Positions 9,833 to 20,144 of a stretch of DNA of 64,000 nucleotides are shown here, piece by piece. The notes under the pieces were generated by a model that was not told the origin of the DNA, searched no databases, and saw only the letters and a program-made list of their open reading frames with translations. Origin of the DNA: Ramlibacter terrae (lineage in GTDB: Bacteria > Pseudomonadota > Gammaproteobacteria > Burkholderiales > Burkholderiaceae_C); contig CP053418.1 in NCBI GenBank assembly GCA_013127575.1, positions 3,906,001-3,970,000 of the forward strand. Direction: 5' to 3'. The translations under genes were made by a program, and so were the position numbers. Position 1 is the stretch's first letter. Every line of letters begins with the position of its first letter.

Positions 9833-10946
9833 TCAGCCGCGCCGCGTGCGCACCGCCGACGACAGGGTTTCCAGCAGGTCCATCGAGGCGCCCCACCCGA
9901 TGCAGGCGTCGGTAATGCTTTTGCCGTATTCGAGCTTCTTCGCGTCGTCCTGCCCGGGCGTGAACTTCTGGGCGCCGCCCTGCAGGTGGCTTTCGACCAT
10001 CAAGCCGAAGACGGACCGCGAGCCGCCCGCGATCTGGCCGGCGATGTCGCGTGCCACTTCGAGCTGGCGCTCGTGCTGCTTGCTGCTGTTGGCATGGCTG
10101 CAGTCCACCATCAGGCGCGCCGGCAGCTTCGCCGCCTCCAGTTCGCGGCAGGCGGTGGCCACGCTCGCCGCATCGTAGTTCGGCGCCTTGCCGCCGCGCA
10201 GGATCACGTGGCAGTCCGGATTGCCGTTGGTCTGCACGATGGCGACCTGGCCGTTCTTGTGGACCGACAGGAAGTGGTGCGGCCGCGCGGCCGCCTGGAT
10301 GGCGTCGGTGGCGATCTTGATGTTGCCGTCGGTGCCGTTCTTGAAGCCGATCGGCGCCGAAAGGCCCGACGCCAGTTCGCGGTGCACCGGCTTTCGGTGG
10401 TGCGCGCGCCGATCGCGCCCCAGGCGATCAGGTCGCCGATGTACTGCGGCGAGATCACGTCGAGGAACTCGCTGCCGGCCGGCAGCCCGGCGCGGTTGAT
10501 CTCGATCAGCAGCTGCCGCGCGATGCGCAGGCCTTCGTCGATGCGGAAGCTTTCGTCGAGGTAGGGGTCGTTGATCAGGCCCTTCCAGCCGACCGTGGTG
10601 CGCGGCTTCTCGAAGTACACGCGCATCACGATCTCCAGCGTGCCGGCGTACTTCTCGCGCACGTCCCTGAGCTTGCGCGCGTACTCCAGCGCCGCCTCGG
10701 GGTCGTGGATGGAGCACGGCCCGATCACCACCAGCAGCCGGTCGTCGGTGCCGGCCATGATGTCGTGGATGGCGCGGCGGGTGCGGCTGATCAGCGCCTC
10801 CACCGGGGTGCCGCGGATGGGGAAGAACCGGATCAGGTGTTCGGGCGGGGGAAGCACGGTGATGTCCTTGATGCGCTCGTCGTCGGTGTTGCTGGTCTTG
10901 TCGACGGGGTGCGCATACCGGCATCGGTGGAGGCGTTGGAACTCAT
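9833..10946 (-). CDS. aroG: 3-deoxy-7-phosphoheptulonate (DAHP) synthase, class I
   Basis: Condenses phosphoenolpyruvate and erythrose 4-phosphate, the first step of the shikimate pathway. Family landmarks are VIGPCSIHD, RVYFEKPRTTVGWKG, IGARTTES, GFKNGTDG, the KAPNYD loop and VDCSHANSSK. About 371 residues. Breaks lie at 10919 (CCTGG read as CCGG, restoring DAWYAHPVDK) and 10388 (CCAGG read as CCGG, restoring the ESQVHRELASG block). The ATG at 10946 begins MSSNAST. An attenuator-like leader lies immediately upstream (see 10984-11122). Which aromatic amino acid feeds back on the enzyme cannot be told from the sequence. Confidence 0.93.
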
Positions 10947-10983
10947 GACGTGCTTTCCGGAGGTGGAGGGTTTTCGCGAGGCC

Positions 10984-11015
10984 AAAAAAAAAAAACCGCC
11001 GGGGGACCGGCGGTT
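10984..11015 (-). terminator. Intrinsic terminator in the DAHP synthase leader (attenuator)
   Basis: On the minus strand a 7-bp stem CCGCCGG/CCGGCGG (11013-11007 with 11002-10996), extended by A-T pairs, closes a four-base loop and is followed by twelve Ts (10995-10984). This is a textbook rho-independent terminator. It sits 38 bases before the DAHP synthase ATG on the same strand, so it can only act on transcripts heading into that gene. Confidence 0.85.
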
Positions 11016-11049
11016 GTTGGAGGGTTCGTTGCGTTTCTTGCGGGTACGC

Positions 11050-11122
11050 TCAGATCTCTCTTCCCGCCGGGGGCGAGCGAGAACCAAAAATACGCAAAAA
11101 AGAAACCGCGGACGGAAACCAT
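11050..11122 (-). CDS. Aromatic-rich leader peptide of the DAHP synthase attenuator
   Basis: A short reading frame starts at the ATG at 11122-11120 and contains the run FFFAYFWF at codons 7-14: five Phe, one Tyr and one Trp in eight codons. As printed, the frame has no early stop and runs 59 codons to a TGA overlapping the DAHP synthase ATG. If the CCCCCGG at 11068-11074 is the common miscall of CCTGG (CCCCGG for CCTGG, seen at 49387-independent sites such as 16980 and 48795), the peptide becomes 23 residues ending REI at the TGA 11052-11050. A weak GGA lies six bases before the ATG. Confidence 0.6.
11060..11122 (-). promoter_or_regulatory. Control codons and antiterminator arm of the attenuator
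   Basis: The plus-strand decamer CCGCCGGGGG occurs twice, at 11064-11073 just after the aromatic codons and at 10996-11005 inside the terminator. On the transcript, the first copy (CCGGCGG) can therefore pair with the 5' arm of the terminator in place of the terminator's own 3' arm. A ribosome stalled on the Phe/Tyr codons (11104-11087) would leave this arm free and favour readthrough; a moving ribosome would cover it and allow termination. The layout follows the classical trp/phe attenuation model; the regulation itself is inference. Confidence 0.6.
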
Positions 11123-11147
11123 GAATCCAATGTAGCACAAGGCGCGG

Positions 11148-11689
11148 CTACAGCCGCAACTTCTGCCACCACTGCAGCGCGCGCGCAACTTGCGGCTCCT
11201 CGAGCGAAGCGAGGGCGGAACCCTCGGCGTCTTCCTCGCGGTCGAGCCATTGCTCGTACATGTCCACCAGCAGCATGCCGTCGCCCAGCGTGCGCCAGGC
11301 CACCAGCTCGAACTCTTCGGCCGTAACGGCGAGCAGGTCGTCCCAAGGGTCGGACTTCAGCAGCCACTGGCCGATCAGCACCCGGAAGTTGTTCAGCGCC
11401 TGCAGGTACGCGGCGTATTCGTAGAGGCCGCGCCACGCCAGCCCGAGGTTGACGACCAGCTGGCGATGCGCCCGCAGCACGGTGAGCATGTCCATCAGCA
11501 GCGGCGCCACCACCTCCCTTTTGCGGCCCGGGCGCAGTTGCGCCACCATGGCTTCCGCATGCGTGCCGGGTGGCCCATGCTCTCCGAGAAGATGCGGCTG
11601 TCCTCGTCGGCGACGGCGGAGCGCAGGAAGTGGCTCAGCTCGCCGAAGGTGTTGACGCTCGGCAGGCGCGAAGTGGGCGGCGGGCTCAT
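11148..11689 (-). CDS. Conserved protein of unknown function
   Basis: Not recognised. About 180 residues starting MSPPPTSRLPSVNTFGELS, after repair of one break at 11566 (CCAGG read as CCGG). It is predominantly helical and rich in Leu, Trp and acidic residues, with no signal peptide, membrane span or known motif. It ends 25 bases before the leader peptide of the DAHP synthase gene, so that gene's transcript either starts inside its 3' end or reads through from it. Upstream, a strong palindrome (11741-11765) separates it from tldD. Confidence 0.65.
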
Positions 11690-11740
11690 GGCAGAGCCAG
11701 TATTGCAGCGTCCGGCCGGCTGGTGGACGCCGTTCGGTAG

Positions 11741-11765
11741 GGTGCGCAAGCCTCGCTTGCGCACC
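11741..11765. repeat. 11-bp perfect palindrome between tldD and the next gene
   Basis: GGTGCGCAAGC (11741-11751) and its exact complement (11755-11765) flank a three-base loop. No T-run follows on the minus strand, so it is a weak candidate terminator for tldD. Palindromes with a GTGCGC core are common intergenic repeats in this bacterial family, which is my preferred reading. Confidence 0.6.
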
Positions 11766-11788
11766 ATTTCACGGTTGGCGCGGACTTG

Positions 11789-13249
11789 CTACGCCGTGCC
11801 GCCGACCGTCAGGCCGTCGATGCGCAGCGTCGGCTGGCCGACGCCCACCGGCACGCTCTGGCCTTCCTTACCGCAGGTGCCCACGCCCGTGTCGAGCTTC
11901 ATGTCGTTGCCGATCATGGTGACGCGGGTCAGCGCGTCGGGACCGTTGCCGACGATGGTGGCGCCCTTCACCGGGTACTGGATCTTGCCGTTCTCGACCC
12001 AATAGGCCTCGCTGGCGGAGAACACGAACTTGCCGGAGGTGATGTCGACTGGCCGCCGCCGAAGTTGCTGGCTGGCGTACAGGCCCTTCTTGATGCTGGC
12101 GACGATCTCCTGCGGATCCTTGTCGCCACCGAGCATGTACGTGTTGGTCATGCGCGGCATCGGGATGTGCGCATAGCTTTCGCGGCGGCCGTTGCCGGTG
12201 GGCGCCACGCCCATCAGGCGCGCGTTCATCGAATCCCTGGATGTAGCCGCGCAGGATGCCGTCTTCGATCAGCACGTTGCGCTGGCTCGGGTTGCCTTCG
12301 TCGTCGACGTTGAGCGAGCCGCGGCGGTCGGCGATGGTGCCGTCGTCCAGCACGGTCACGCCCTTGGCCGCCACCCGCTGGCCGATCTTGCCGCTGAAGG
12401 CGCTGGAGCCCTTGCGGTTGAAGTCGCCTTCGAGGCCGTGGCCCACCGCCTCGTGCAGCAGGATGCCGGGCCAGCCCGGGCCGAGCACCACCGTCATTTC
12501 GCCGGCCGGCGCGGGCCGCGCCTCGAGGTTGGTCAGCGCCGCGGCGACGGCGTCGTCGACGTAGCTTTGCAGTTGCGCGTCGGTGAAGTAGGCGAGGCCG
12601 AAGCGGCCGCCGCCGCCGCCCGAACCCATCTCGCGGCGGCCGTTCTGTTCGGCGATGACGGTGACCGACAGCCGCACCAAGGGCCGCACGTCGGCGGCCA
12701 TGGTGCCGTCGGCGCGCGCGACCAGCACCACGTCGAATTCGGCGGCCGGCCGGCCATCACCTGCGCCACGCGCGGGTCCTTGGCACGGGCCATCTTCTCG
12801 ACGCGGCCCAGCAGTTCGACCTTGGCCGTGCTGTCGAGGCTGGCGATCGGGTCGAGCCCGTTGTACAGCGAGCGGCTTCCGGCCACGCTCGGCTTGGCGA
12901 TCTTCACCTTGCCGCCGTCGACGGCCGCGATCGAGCGAACGGTGCGCGCAGCATCCAGCAGGGAGGCTTCGGAGATGTCGTCGGAATAGGCGAACGCCGT
13001 CTTCTCGCCGCTGACCGCGCGCACGCCGACGCCCCTGGTCGATGCTGAAGCTGCCGGTCTTGACGATGCCCTCTTCCGGCTCCAGCCTTCGCTGCGCGTG
13101 TACTGGAAGTACAGGTCGGCGTCGTCCACCTTGTGCGCGCGGATCTCGGCCAGCGCCCGCGTGAGGTGCGTTTCGTCGAGGCCGAAGGGTTCGAGCAGCA
13201 GCGCGCGGGCCGTGGCCAGGCGCTCGATGGTGGGTTCGCGAGCGATCAT
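11789..13249 (-). CDS. tldD: Metalloprotease TldD
   Basis: Zinc protease that works with TldE/PmbA on small peptides such as modified bacteriocins, and on toxin-antitoxin proteins in E. coli. The zinc motif is [11 protein letters not shown] (HExxxH); other landmarks are the glycine-rich [10 protein letters not shown] and NARLMG. About 485 residues, normal for the family. Five breaks all fall on CCWGG: about 13080, 13037, 12750, 12235 and 12049. The ATG at 13249 was chosen because it begins the conserved N-terminus ([19 protein letters not shown]). No tldE partner is in this window. Confidence 0.92.
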
Positions 13250-13284
13250 CGGGCCATTGTAGGCCGCGCTGTTTGCCCCCGCCA

Positions 13285-15375
13285 TCAGACGGATACCCCG
13301 CCCGGCGGCCCGGCCATCGTCCTCAGCAAGGGGCGCTCGGCAAGGTCGTCGAGCAGCGCCTGCGCGCTCGGGTAGCGGTCTTCCGGCCGCTTGGCCATCA
13401 GCCGGTCGACGATGCCCTGCAGCCCCTCGAATTCGAGCGGCAGCCGCGGGATCGGCGCGCGCAGGTGGCGCGCCAGCAGCAGGTCGAGCGTCTCGCCCCG
13501 GAAGGGCCGGCTGCCCGTGAGCATCTCGAACAGCATCACGCCGAGGCTGTACAGGTCCGTGGCCGGCGTGATGGCCTGGCCCGCCACCTGCTCGGGACTG
13601 AGGTAGAACGGCGTGCCCACCACTTCGCCGTGCTGGGTCTGCGTCAGCGCCAGGTTGTGCTCGCGCAGCAGCGACTTGGCGACGCCGAAATCGGCGAGCG
13701 CGACGCTGCCGTCGGGCCGCACCATCAGGTTCTCGGGCTTCAGGTCCCGGTGGATGATGCCGTGGCCGTGGACCACCGCGAGCGCGCGGGCGACTGGGTG
13801 AGCACGTCGAGCGCGCGCACGCGGTCCAGGCCGCCGCGCATCTCGTCGCGCAGGTCGCCGCGCTCGAAGTATTCCATCGCGATGTACGCGTGGTCGTCGC
13901 CGAAGCCCCGGTCGTAGATGCGGATCACGTGCGGGTCGTCGATGCGCGAGAGCAGCGCGTACTCTGGATGAAGCGCGACAGGTGCCCGCTCGCCTCCACC
14001 CCCGCCGCGGCCAGCACCTTGAGCACCACGGCGAGGCCGTCCGCCTCGCGTTCCGCCAGAAGACCTCGGTCATGCCGCCGGCGCCGATCTTGCGCGTGAG
14101 CCGGTAGCCCTTGAGGCGCAACGGCTCTTCGCCCGGGACGAAACGGTGGTCCTTCAGGCCCGACAGCTTGTGGCGCAGCGCGCCCTTGACGGCCCGCGCG
14201 GTGATCTCCGAGTTGGCTTCGACCGCCTCGCGGATCTCGGCCGCCCGTTGGGCCGCGGCGGCGCCGTGCCGCAGGTCGCCGGCGCCCGCGTCGAGGCCGA
14301 CGACCTCGGCGACCTCGACCCAGCCCTGCCGGCCCCGCACCTCCAGCGCCGTGATGCCGCCGGTCTGCACCCCCGTGCCGGCCGCCTGCACCGCCACCGT
14401 GCTGGCCACCACCGTCCAGCCCAGTTCCTTGCTGGCGGTGGGCAGGCGCGCGGCGGTGTTGACGGTGTCGCCGATCGGCGTGCTCTCCTTCGCCTCGCTG
14501 CTGCCGATGCGGCAGATCGTCACCTCGCCCGCATGCACGCCGACGCCGATCGCGAAGGGCGGCAGCGCACGCTCGGCGAAGCGGCTTTCCAGCCAGCCGC
14601 GGAATTCGTGCGTGGCGAGGGCCACCTCCAGCGCCGCCGCGATCCCGCGCCGCGCGGCCAGCACCGGCGGCTCGCCCGGGCCGTCGAGGAACACGGCCAT
14701 CATCCCGTCGCCGATGAACTTCAGGTAGCGCCCGCCGTGCGCCAGCAAGGGCTTGCAGGTGCGCTCGAAGTACGCGGTGAGCAGCAGCGCGACGTCGCTC
14801 GAATCGAGCTGCTCGGCGAGCGACGTGAAGTTGCGGATGTCGGCGAACAGCACCGTTGCCTGCGCCACGCCTTCGGTGACGGCGCCGGGCGGCGGCTGCA
14901 CGGCGAGGCCCTGCAGCGTGGAGTCGCCGTCGAACTGCTCCGTGAAGGCGCGGCGCAGGTGGTCTTCGCGGCCTTGCAGGGCGGCTTCGATGCTGTCGGC
15001 GATGCGGCCGCTCTTGCGCAGCAGCCCTTCGAGCGCATCGAGCAGTTCCACGCGGGTGAAGGGCTTGGCCGGGTAGTCGTCGGCGCCGGCGCGCATGCCT
15101 CGGCGCATGCTGGCGCGGTCGTCCAGCGCCGTCAGCATCAGGATCGGCGTGGTGCCCATCGCGGGGTGGCCGCGCAGCGCCTCGGCGAGCGCGAAGCCGT
15201 CCAGGCCGGGCATGTTGATGTCGGTGATGACGAGGTCGGGCGGCCGGCGCGAGGCCTGCTCCAGTCCGTCGCGGCCGTCGACGGCCACGCTCACCGCATG
15301 GCCCTCCAGCTGCAGCAGGCGGGCGATGTTGTTGCGGATGGCGGCGTCGTCCTCGACGACGAGGATGGTGGCCAT
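13285..15375 (-). CDS. Fusion of receiver, class III nucleotide cyclase and Ser/Thr kinase domains
   Basis: About 697 residues with three signalling domains in a row. Residues 1-120 form a response-regulator receiver: acidic DD at 9-10, phospho-acceptor Asp52 (TDINMPG), Thr82 and Lys104. Residues 170-325 form a class III adenylate/guanylate cyclase with metal-binding Asp179 (FADIRNF) and Asp223 (GDGMMAVF). Residues about 424-690 form a Hanks-type kinase: glycine loop [15 protein letters not shown] lysine, [15 protein letters not shown] and SPEQ. Breaks at about 14060, 13963 and 13798 lie on CCWGG. A GTG at 15384 is an alternative start. It overlaps or abuts the dehydrogenase gene upstream. 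All catalytic residues look intact; the input signal and targets are unknown. Confidence 0.88.
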   Translation of the reverse strand: MATILVVEDDAAIRNNIARLLQLEGHAVSVAVDGRDGLEQASRRPPDLVITDINMPGLDGFALAEALRGHPAMGTTPILMLTALDDRASMRRGMRAGADDYPAKPFTRVELLDALEGLLRKSGRIADSIEAALQGREDHLRRAFTEQFDGDSTLQGLAVQPPPGAVTEGVAQATVLFADIRNFTSLAEQLDSSDVALLLTAYFERTCKPLLAHGGRYLKFIGDGMMAVFLDGPGEPPVLAARRGIAAALEVALATHEFRGWLESRFAERALPPFAIGVGVHAGEVTICRIGSSEAKESTPIGDTVNTAARLPTASKELGWTVVASTVAVQAAGTGVQTGGITALEVRGRQGWVEVAEVVGLDAGAGDLRHGAAAAQRAAEIREAVEANSEITARAVKGALRHKLSGLKDHRFVPGEEPLRLKGYRLTRKIGAGGMTEVFWRNARRTASPWCSRCWPRRGWRRAGTCRASSRVRAALAHRRPARDPHLRPGLRRRPRVHRDGILRARRPARRDARRPGPRARARRAHPVARALAVVHGHGIIHRDLKPENLMVRPDGSVALADFGVAKSLLREHNLALTQTQHGEVVGTPFYLSPEQVAGQAITPATDLYSLGVMLFEMLTGSRPFRGETLDLLLARHLRAPIPRLPLEFEGLQGIVDRLMAKRPEDRYPSAQALLDDLAERPLLRTMAGPPGGVSV

Positions 15376-15380
15376 GCGCG

Positions 15381-16253
15381 TCACGCGCCCCCGAACAGGC
15401 GGAACAGCACGGCGTCGTCCTCGCCGGCCCAGCCCGCCTGCACCGCACGCTCGAACTGCCGGTGCGCCGCCGCGCCAAGCGGCCCGCTGAAGCCCGCCGC
15501 CTCGGCCGCCCCGAGCGCGAGGCCGGTGTCCTTCTGCAGCAGCGTGACGTGCGCGCGCGGCGCGTAGTCGCCGGCGATCGCGCGGCGCATCCGGTCGCTG
15601 CCGATCCAGCTCTGGCCGCTGGAGCGCTCCATCACGTCGAGCGTTCGGGCCGCGTCCAGGCCGAGCCGCTGCGCCAGCGCCAGCGCCTCGGCGGCGCCGG
15701 CGGGTTGATGCCGGCCAGCAGGTTGTTGACCAGCTTGGTCCGCGCGCCGTCGCCGAGCCGGGTCCCGATGCGGCACACGTTGCTGCTCAGGGTTTCGACG
15801 AGCGCCCGGTTGCGCTCGAACACGTCTTCGTCGCAGGCGACCATCAGGCTCATGCTGCCGTCCGCGGCGCGCGCCGGGCCGCCGGACATCGGTGCGTCGA
15901 TGGCGGCCAGGCCGCGCTCGACCAGCGCCGCGGCGAGCTGCTCCACGTCCTGCGGCGCGATGGTGGGGCACAGCAGCACCGTGGCCCCCGGCGCCAGCGC
16001 CGCGGCGGCGCCGTCCGGGCCGAACAGCGCGTCGCGTGTGCCGGGCGGCGTCGACGACACAGACGATCAGCGCCTGCGCCCCGGCCGCGGCCTGCGCGGG
16101 TGTGGCCGCCGCCTCGCCACCGCGCTGCACCACGGCCCGCACACGTTCTTCGACGAGGTCGCGCGCCCGCACCCGCCAGCCGCAGGCCAGCAGCCGGGCG
16201 GCCATGCCGCCGCCCATGTTGCCCACGCCGACGATGCCGACGGGCGCCTGCAT
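15381..16253 (-). CDS. 3-hydroxyisobutyrate dehydrogenase-family NAD(P) oxidoreductase
   Basis: Beta-hydroxyacid dehydrogenase of about 290 residues. The dinucleotide loop is GIVGVGNMGGGMAARL at the N-terminus, the substrate-binding DAPMSGGPARAADG lies mid-protein, and the catalytic lysine is in TKLVNNLL. The C-terminal all-helical domain is complete. Breaks lie near 16040 and 15700 (CCTGG misread). Members act on 3-hydroxyisobutyrate, tartronate semialdehyde or threonate; the substrate cannot be fixed. It sits between rodA (3 bases from its stop) and the receiver-cyclase-kinase gene, all on one strand. Confidence 0.83.
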   Translation of the reverse strand: MQAPVGIVGVGNMGGGMAARLLACGWRVRARDLVEERVRAVVQRGGEAAATPAQAAAGAQALIVCVVDAARHTRRAVRPGRRRRGAGAGGHGAAVPHHRAAGRGAARRGAGRARPGRHRRTDVRRPGARRGRQHEPDGRLRRRRVRAQPGARRNPEQQRVPHRDPARRRRADQAGQQPAGRHQPAGAAEALALAQRLGLDAARTLDVMERSSGQSWIGSDRMRRAIAGDYAPRAHVTLLQKDTGLALGAAEAAGFSGPLGAAAHRQFERAVQAGWAGEDDAVLFRLFGGA

Positions 16254-16256
16254 GCC

Positions 16257-17409
16257 CTAGCTCTGCACCAGGCGCTTGGCCTTGGAGATCGACATCAGCA
16301 CGCCGAGCGCCATGCCCAGCGTGAGCATCGCCGTGCCGCCGTAGCTGATGAAGGGCAGCGGCACCCCCACCACCGGCAGGATGCCGCTGACCATGCCCAT
16401 GTTCACGAAGGCATAAGTGAAGAAGATCATCGTCATCGCGCCGCCCAGCAGCCGCGAAAACAGCGTGGACGCTTCCAGCGCGATCGCCAGCCCGCGCATG
16501 ATCAGGAACAGGAAGGCGGCGATCAGGCACAGGTTGCCGACCAGCCCGAACTCTTCGGAGAAGGCCGCGAAGATGAAGTCGGTCGTGCGTTCCGGGATGA
16601 ACTCCGGTGCGTCTGCGTGCCCTGCATGAAGCCCTTGCCGAACAGGCCCCCGAGCCGATGGCGATCATCCCCCGGATGATGTGGAAGCCCTTGCCCAGCG
16701 GGTCCTTGGTCGGGTCGAGCAGCGTGCAGATGCGCTGCTGCTGGTAGTCGTGCAGGATGCCCCAGCTGAAGCCGGGCGCGCACAGCTGCGACTCGAAGGA
16801 CACCAGCAGCGCCACGGCGACGCCGCCCGGGACCACCGGCGGCAGCACCAGCTTCCAGGACAGGCCGGCGAAGAAGATCACCGACAGGCCCGCCGCCAGC
16901 ACCAGCAGGGAGGTGCCCAGGTCGGGCTGCTTCATGATCAGGCCGACCGGCAGGGCGAGCAGGATGCCGGCGACCGGGGAAGTCGAGCGGCCGCAGTTGG
17001 CCTTCGCGCTTCTGGAACCACCACGCCAGCATCAGCGGCGTGGCGATCTTGAGGATCTCGCTGGGCTGGATCGTGATGCCCACGTTGATCCAGCGCTTGG
17101 CGCCCTTCTTCGTGATGCCGAAGACCGCCACGGCCACCAGCAGTGCGACACCGACGACGTAAAGCGGCACCGCGAAGCTCATCAGCCGCTGCGGCGGCAC
17201 CGGGCCACCACGAACATGATGAAGCCGGCCATCAGCATGTTGCGGCCGTGGTCCATGAAGCGGGTGCCGTGGTCGAAGCCCGAGGAGTACATCGCCAGCA
17301 GGCCGGCGCAGGCCAGCAGGAACACGGCGAAGGCGAGCGGGCCGTCGAAGCCCTGCAGCATGGGGGCGATGCGCTGGCGCAGGCTGGGCTTGTCGAAGAC
17401 GGCGGACAT
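16257..17409 (-). CDS. rodA: Rod-shape peptidoglycan polymerase RodA
   Basis: SEDS-family glycosyltransferase that polymerises lipid II along the lateral wall, normally with PBP2. Multiple membrane spans are visible. Family motifs include RWINVG, QPSEILKIATPLMLAW, the KQPDLGTSL loop with its catalytic Asp, and PFISYGGTAMLTLG near the end. About 383 residues. Breaks at 17204 (CCAGG), about 16980 (CCTGG read as CCCCGG), 16653 (G-run) and 16608 (CCTGG). It is assigned RodA rather than FtsW because a separate ftsW lies in the dcw cluster. No mrdA is adjacent in the window. Confidence 0.92.
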
Positions 17410-17459
17410 GCGCAAATTATCAGGCACGCGGCCCCGGCCCGCGCGGCTACGATGCGTCC

Positions 17460-18044
17460 ATGGCCACCACCCACCTGCTCTACCTCCACGGCTTCCGCTC
17501 CTCGCCGCGGTCGTTCAAGGCGCAGCGCATGGCCGCCGCGGTCCGCGCAAGGCATCCGGCGGTGAACTGGTGGTGCCCGCAACTGCCGCCCTCGCCGCGC
17601 GCCGCCATGGATCTGCTGCGGGAGGGCACCGCGCAGTGGCCGGTCGAGCAGATGGCGGTGGTCGGTTCCTCGCTCGGGGGCTTCTATGCCACCTGCATCG
17701 CCGAAGACACCGGCTGCCGCGCGGTGCTGCTCAATCCCGCCGTCCACGCCGCGCGCGACCTCGCCCGCCACGTCGGCGAGCAGGTCGCGTGGCACGACCC
17801 GGAGCAGCATTTCTTCTTCGCCCCCGGCTATGTGGACGAACTGCGGGCGCTGGAGCGTGCATCGATCACGCACCCGGAGCGCTACTTCGGCGTGATGGCC
17901 AAGGGCGACGAGGTGCTGGACTGGCGCGAAATGACGGGCCGCTACCCCGGCGCGCGCATCAAGCTGCTGGAAGGAAGCGACCACGCGATTTCGGACTTCG
18001 ACGACCACATCGGCGACGTGCTCGCGTTTCTCGACCTCGCCTGA
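17460..18044 (+). CDS. yqiA: YqiA/YcfP-type alpha/beta-hydrolase
   Basis: An intact 194-residue small esterase-like hydrolase. It starts MATTHLLYLHGFRSSP, with the nucleophile elbow GSSLGG at about residues 68-73, Asp near GDEVLDW and His in GSDHAISDF completing the triad. E. coli YqiA hydrolyses palmitoyl-CoA and p-nitrophenyl esters. It is divergent from rodA with a 50-base gap and is the first gene of a plus-strand run that continues through ruvC. The start ATG follows the promoter-sized gap directly. Confidence 0.88.
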   Translation: MATTHLLYLHGFRSSPRSFKAQRMAAAVRARHPAVNWWCPQLPPSPRAAMDLLREGTAQWPVEQMAVVGSSLGGFYATCIAEDTGCRAVLLNPAVHAARDLARHVGEQVAWHDPEQHFFFAPGYVDELRALERASITHPERYFGVMAKGDEVLDWREMTGRYPGARIKLLEGSDHAISDFDDHIGDVLAFLDLA

Positions 18045-18077
18045 GGCCGGCCGGCCCCGCATGGGACAATCGGGCCC

Positions 18078-20144
18078 ATGTTTGCGTTGTTCGAAGAAGC
18101 CGGCAAGTTCCTCGCCGGGCGGGTCCTGTCGGAGGCCGAAGCCTCGTCCCGGTGGAGCTGGAAAGCGGCAAGCGGGTCAAGGTCAAGGCCGCCAACATCC
18201 TGCTGAAGTTCGAGAAGCCGCAGCCGGCGGAGCTGCTGCGGAACGCGCACGCCCCGGCCGAGACCATCGAGCTGGACCTCGCACGGGAGTTCGCCCCCGA
18301 GGACGAGTTCGGTTTCGCGGAACTGGCGCGGGAATACTTCAGCGCGCAAGCCACCCCGGAACAGCAGGCCGCCGCGCTGCTGCGCCTGTTCGAGGCGCCG
18401 CATTACTTCCGCCGCGCCGGCAAGGGACGCTTCCGCAAGGCGCCGCCGGAAATCCTGCAGCAGGCGCTGGCCGGCATCGAGAAGAAGAAGCAGTTGCAGG
18501 CGCAGATCGCCGCCACGGGCCGCGGAACTCGGCGCGGGCAGCTGCCCGCCGGCCATCCGCGAGCAGCTCTATCGCATCCTGTTCAAGCCGGACAAGAACG
18601 CGCCCGAATACAAGGCGGTCGTCGAAGCCTCGCGCGCCACCCACACCGCGCCGCTCGACCTGCTGCAAAAGGCCGGCGCGATCGACTCGCCGTTCCAGTT
18701 CCACTGGAAGCGCTTCCTGCTGGAGTTCTTCCCCAAGGGCACCGGCTTCCCGCCGGTGGCGGCGCCGCCGATCAAGGACGAACTGCCGCTGTCCACCGCG
18801 CAGGCGTTCTCCATCGACGACTCCAGCACCACCGAGATCGACGATGCGCTGTCGGTGCAGGGGCTCGGCAGCGGCACGGTCACGGTCGGCATCCACATCG
18901 CCGCCCCCGGCCTGGCCGTGCAGCCCGGCACGCCGCTCGACGCGCTCGCGCGCCAGCGCATGTCCACGGTCTACATGCCGGGCCACAAGATCACGATGCT
19001 GCCCGACGACGTGGTGCAGGAATACACGCTGCAGGAAGGGCGCGACTGCCCCGCGGTGTCGCTGTACGTGCAGTTCGACGAAGCATCGCTCGACGTCAAA
19101 TCCAGCGAGACGCGGCTCGAACGCGTGCGCATCGCCGCCAACCTGCGGCACGACCGGCTCGACGCGCACGTCACCGAGCCGTGGCTGGCCGACCCGGCGT
19201 TCGAAGCCGAAGGCGTCCCGGAAGTGGTCGCCGGCCTGCACACCGAACTCGCCTTCCTGCACCTGCTGGCGCTCCAGCTCAAGGCGCAGCGCGAAGTGGT
19301 GCGCGGCAAGCCCGAGACCTTCAACCGGCCGGACTACAACTTCCGGCTGGTCGGCGCCGAGGGCGAGCCCCGCGGCGACGAGACGGTGGAGATCACCACC
19401 CGCCGGCGCGGCGCGCCGCTCGACCTGATCGTCTCGGAAGCGATGATCCCGGCGAACAGCACCGGGGCCTGTTGCTGGCCGACGTGGGCGTGCCCGGCAT
19501 CTACCGCAGCCAGGCCAGCCTGCTGCCGGGCGTGAAGGTGCGCATGGGCACCAAGGCGCTGCCGCATGCGGGCATCGGCGTGAAAAGCTACGCCTGGAGC
19601 ACCTCGCCGCTGCGCCGCTACACCGACCTGGTGAACCAGTGGCAGATCATCGCGGCGGCCCGCCATGGCCGCACCGCCGCCCCTGGCCGCGCCGTTCAAG
19701 CCGAAGGACGCGGAGCTGTTCTCGGTGATCTCCGCTTTCGACGCCGCCTACGCCGCGTACAACGCCAACCAGGCGGGCATGGAACGGTACTGGACCCTGA
19801 AGTACATCGAGCAGCAGGGGCTGCAGGAACTGGAAGCCACGGTGTTCAAGGAAGGCCTGGCGCGTGCTGACACCCTGCCGCTGGTGCTGCCGGTGCTGGG
19901 CACGGGCGACCTGCCGCGCGGCAGCCGCGTGCGGCTGAAACTCGGCGAGATCGACCTGATCACGCTGGACGTGGCGGGCAGCGTGCTGGAGCGGCTGGAT
20001 GCGGAAGCCGTCGCACCGGCGTCGGAAGAAGACGACAGCGAGGAAGAAACCGTCGCCGGGCCGATTGCCATCGCGGTGGATGTCTCGGACACTCCGGAAG
20101 AGGAATCCGCGGCCGCCGCCGGCGCCGCCAGCCCGAGTCCATGA
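18078..20144 (+). CDS. RNB-domain exoribonuclease (RNase II/R family)
   Basis: Processive 3'-5' exoribonuclease of about 690 residues. The RNB catalytic domain shows IDDSSTTEIDDALSV, in which the Asp residues bind magnesium, and the later YAWSTSPLRRYTDL signature. The C-terminus is acidic (SEEDDSEEET). It lacks the long N-terminus of RNase R and looks closer to the RNase II-like group found beside tonB/aroE in betaproteobacteria. Breaks at 18146 (CCAGG), 18515-18545, 19465 (CCTGG) and 19685 (CCTGG with an extra C). The stop overlaps the next ATG. Confidence 0.88.

Noticed and set aside
16757..19870. A 1037-residue open frame on the plus strand
   Set aside because: It joins the antisense of rodA, a shifted frame of yqiA and part of the RNB gene; no domain runs across it.
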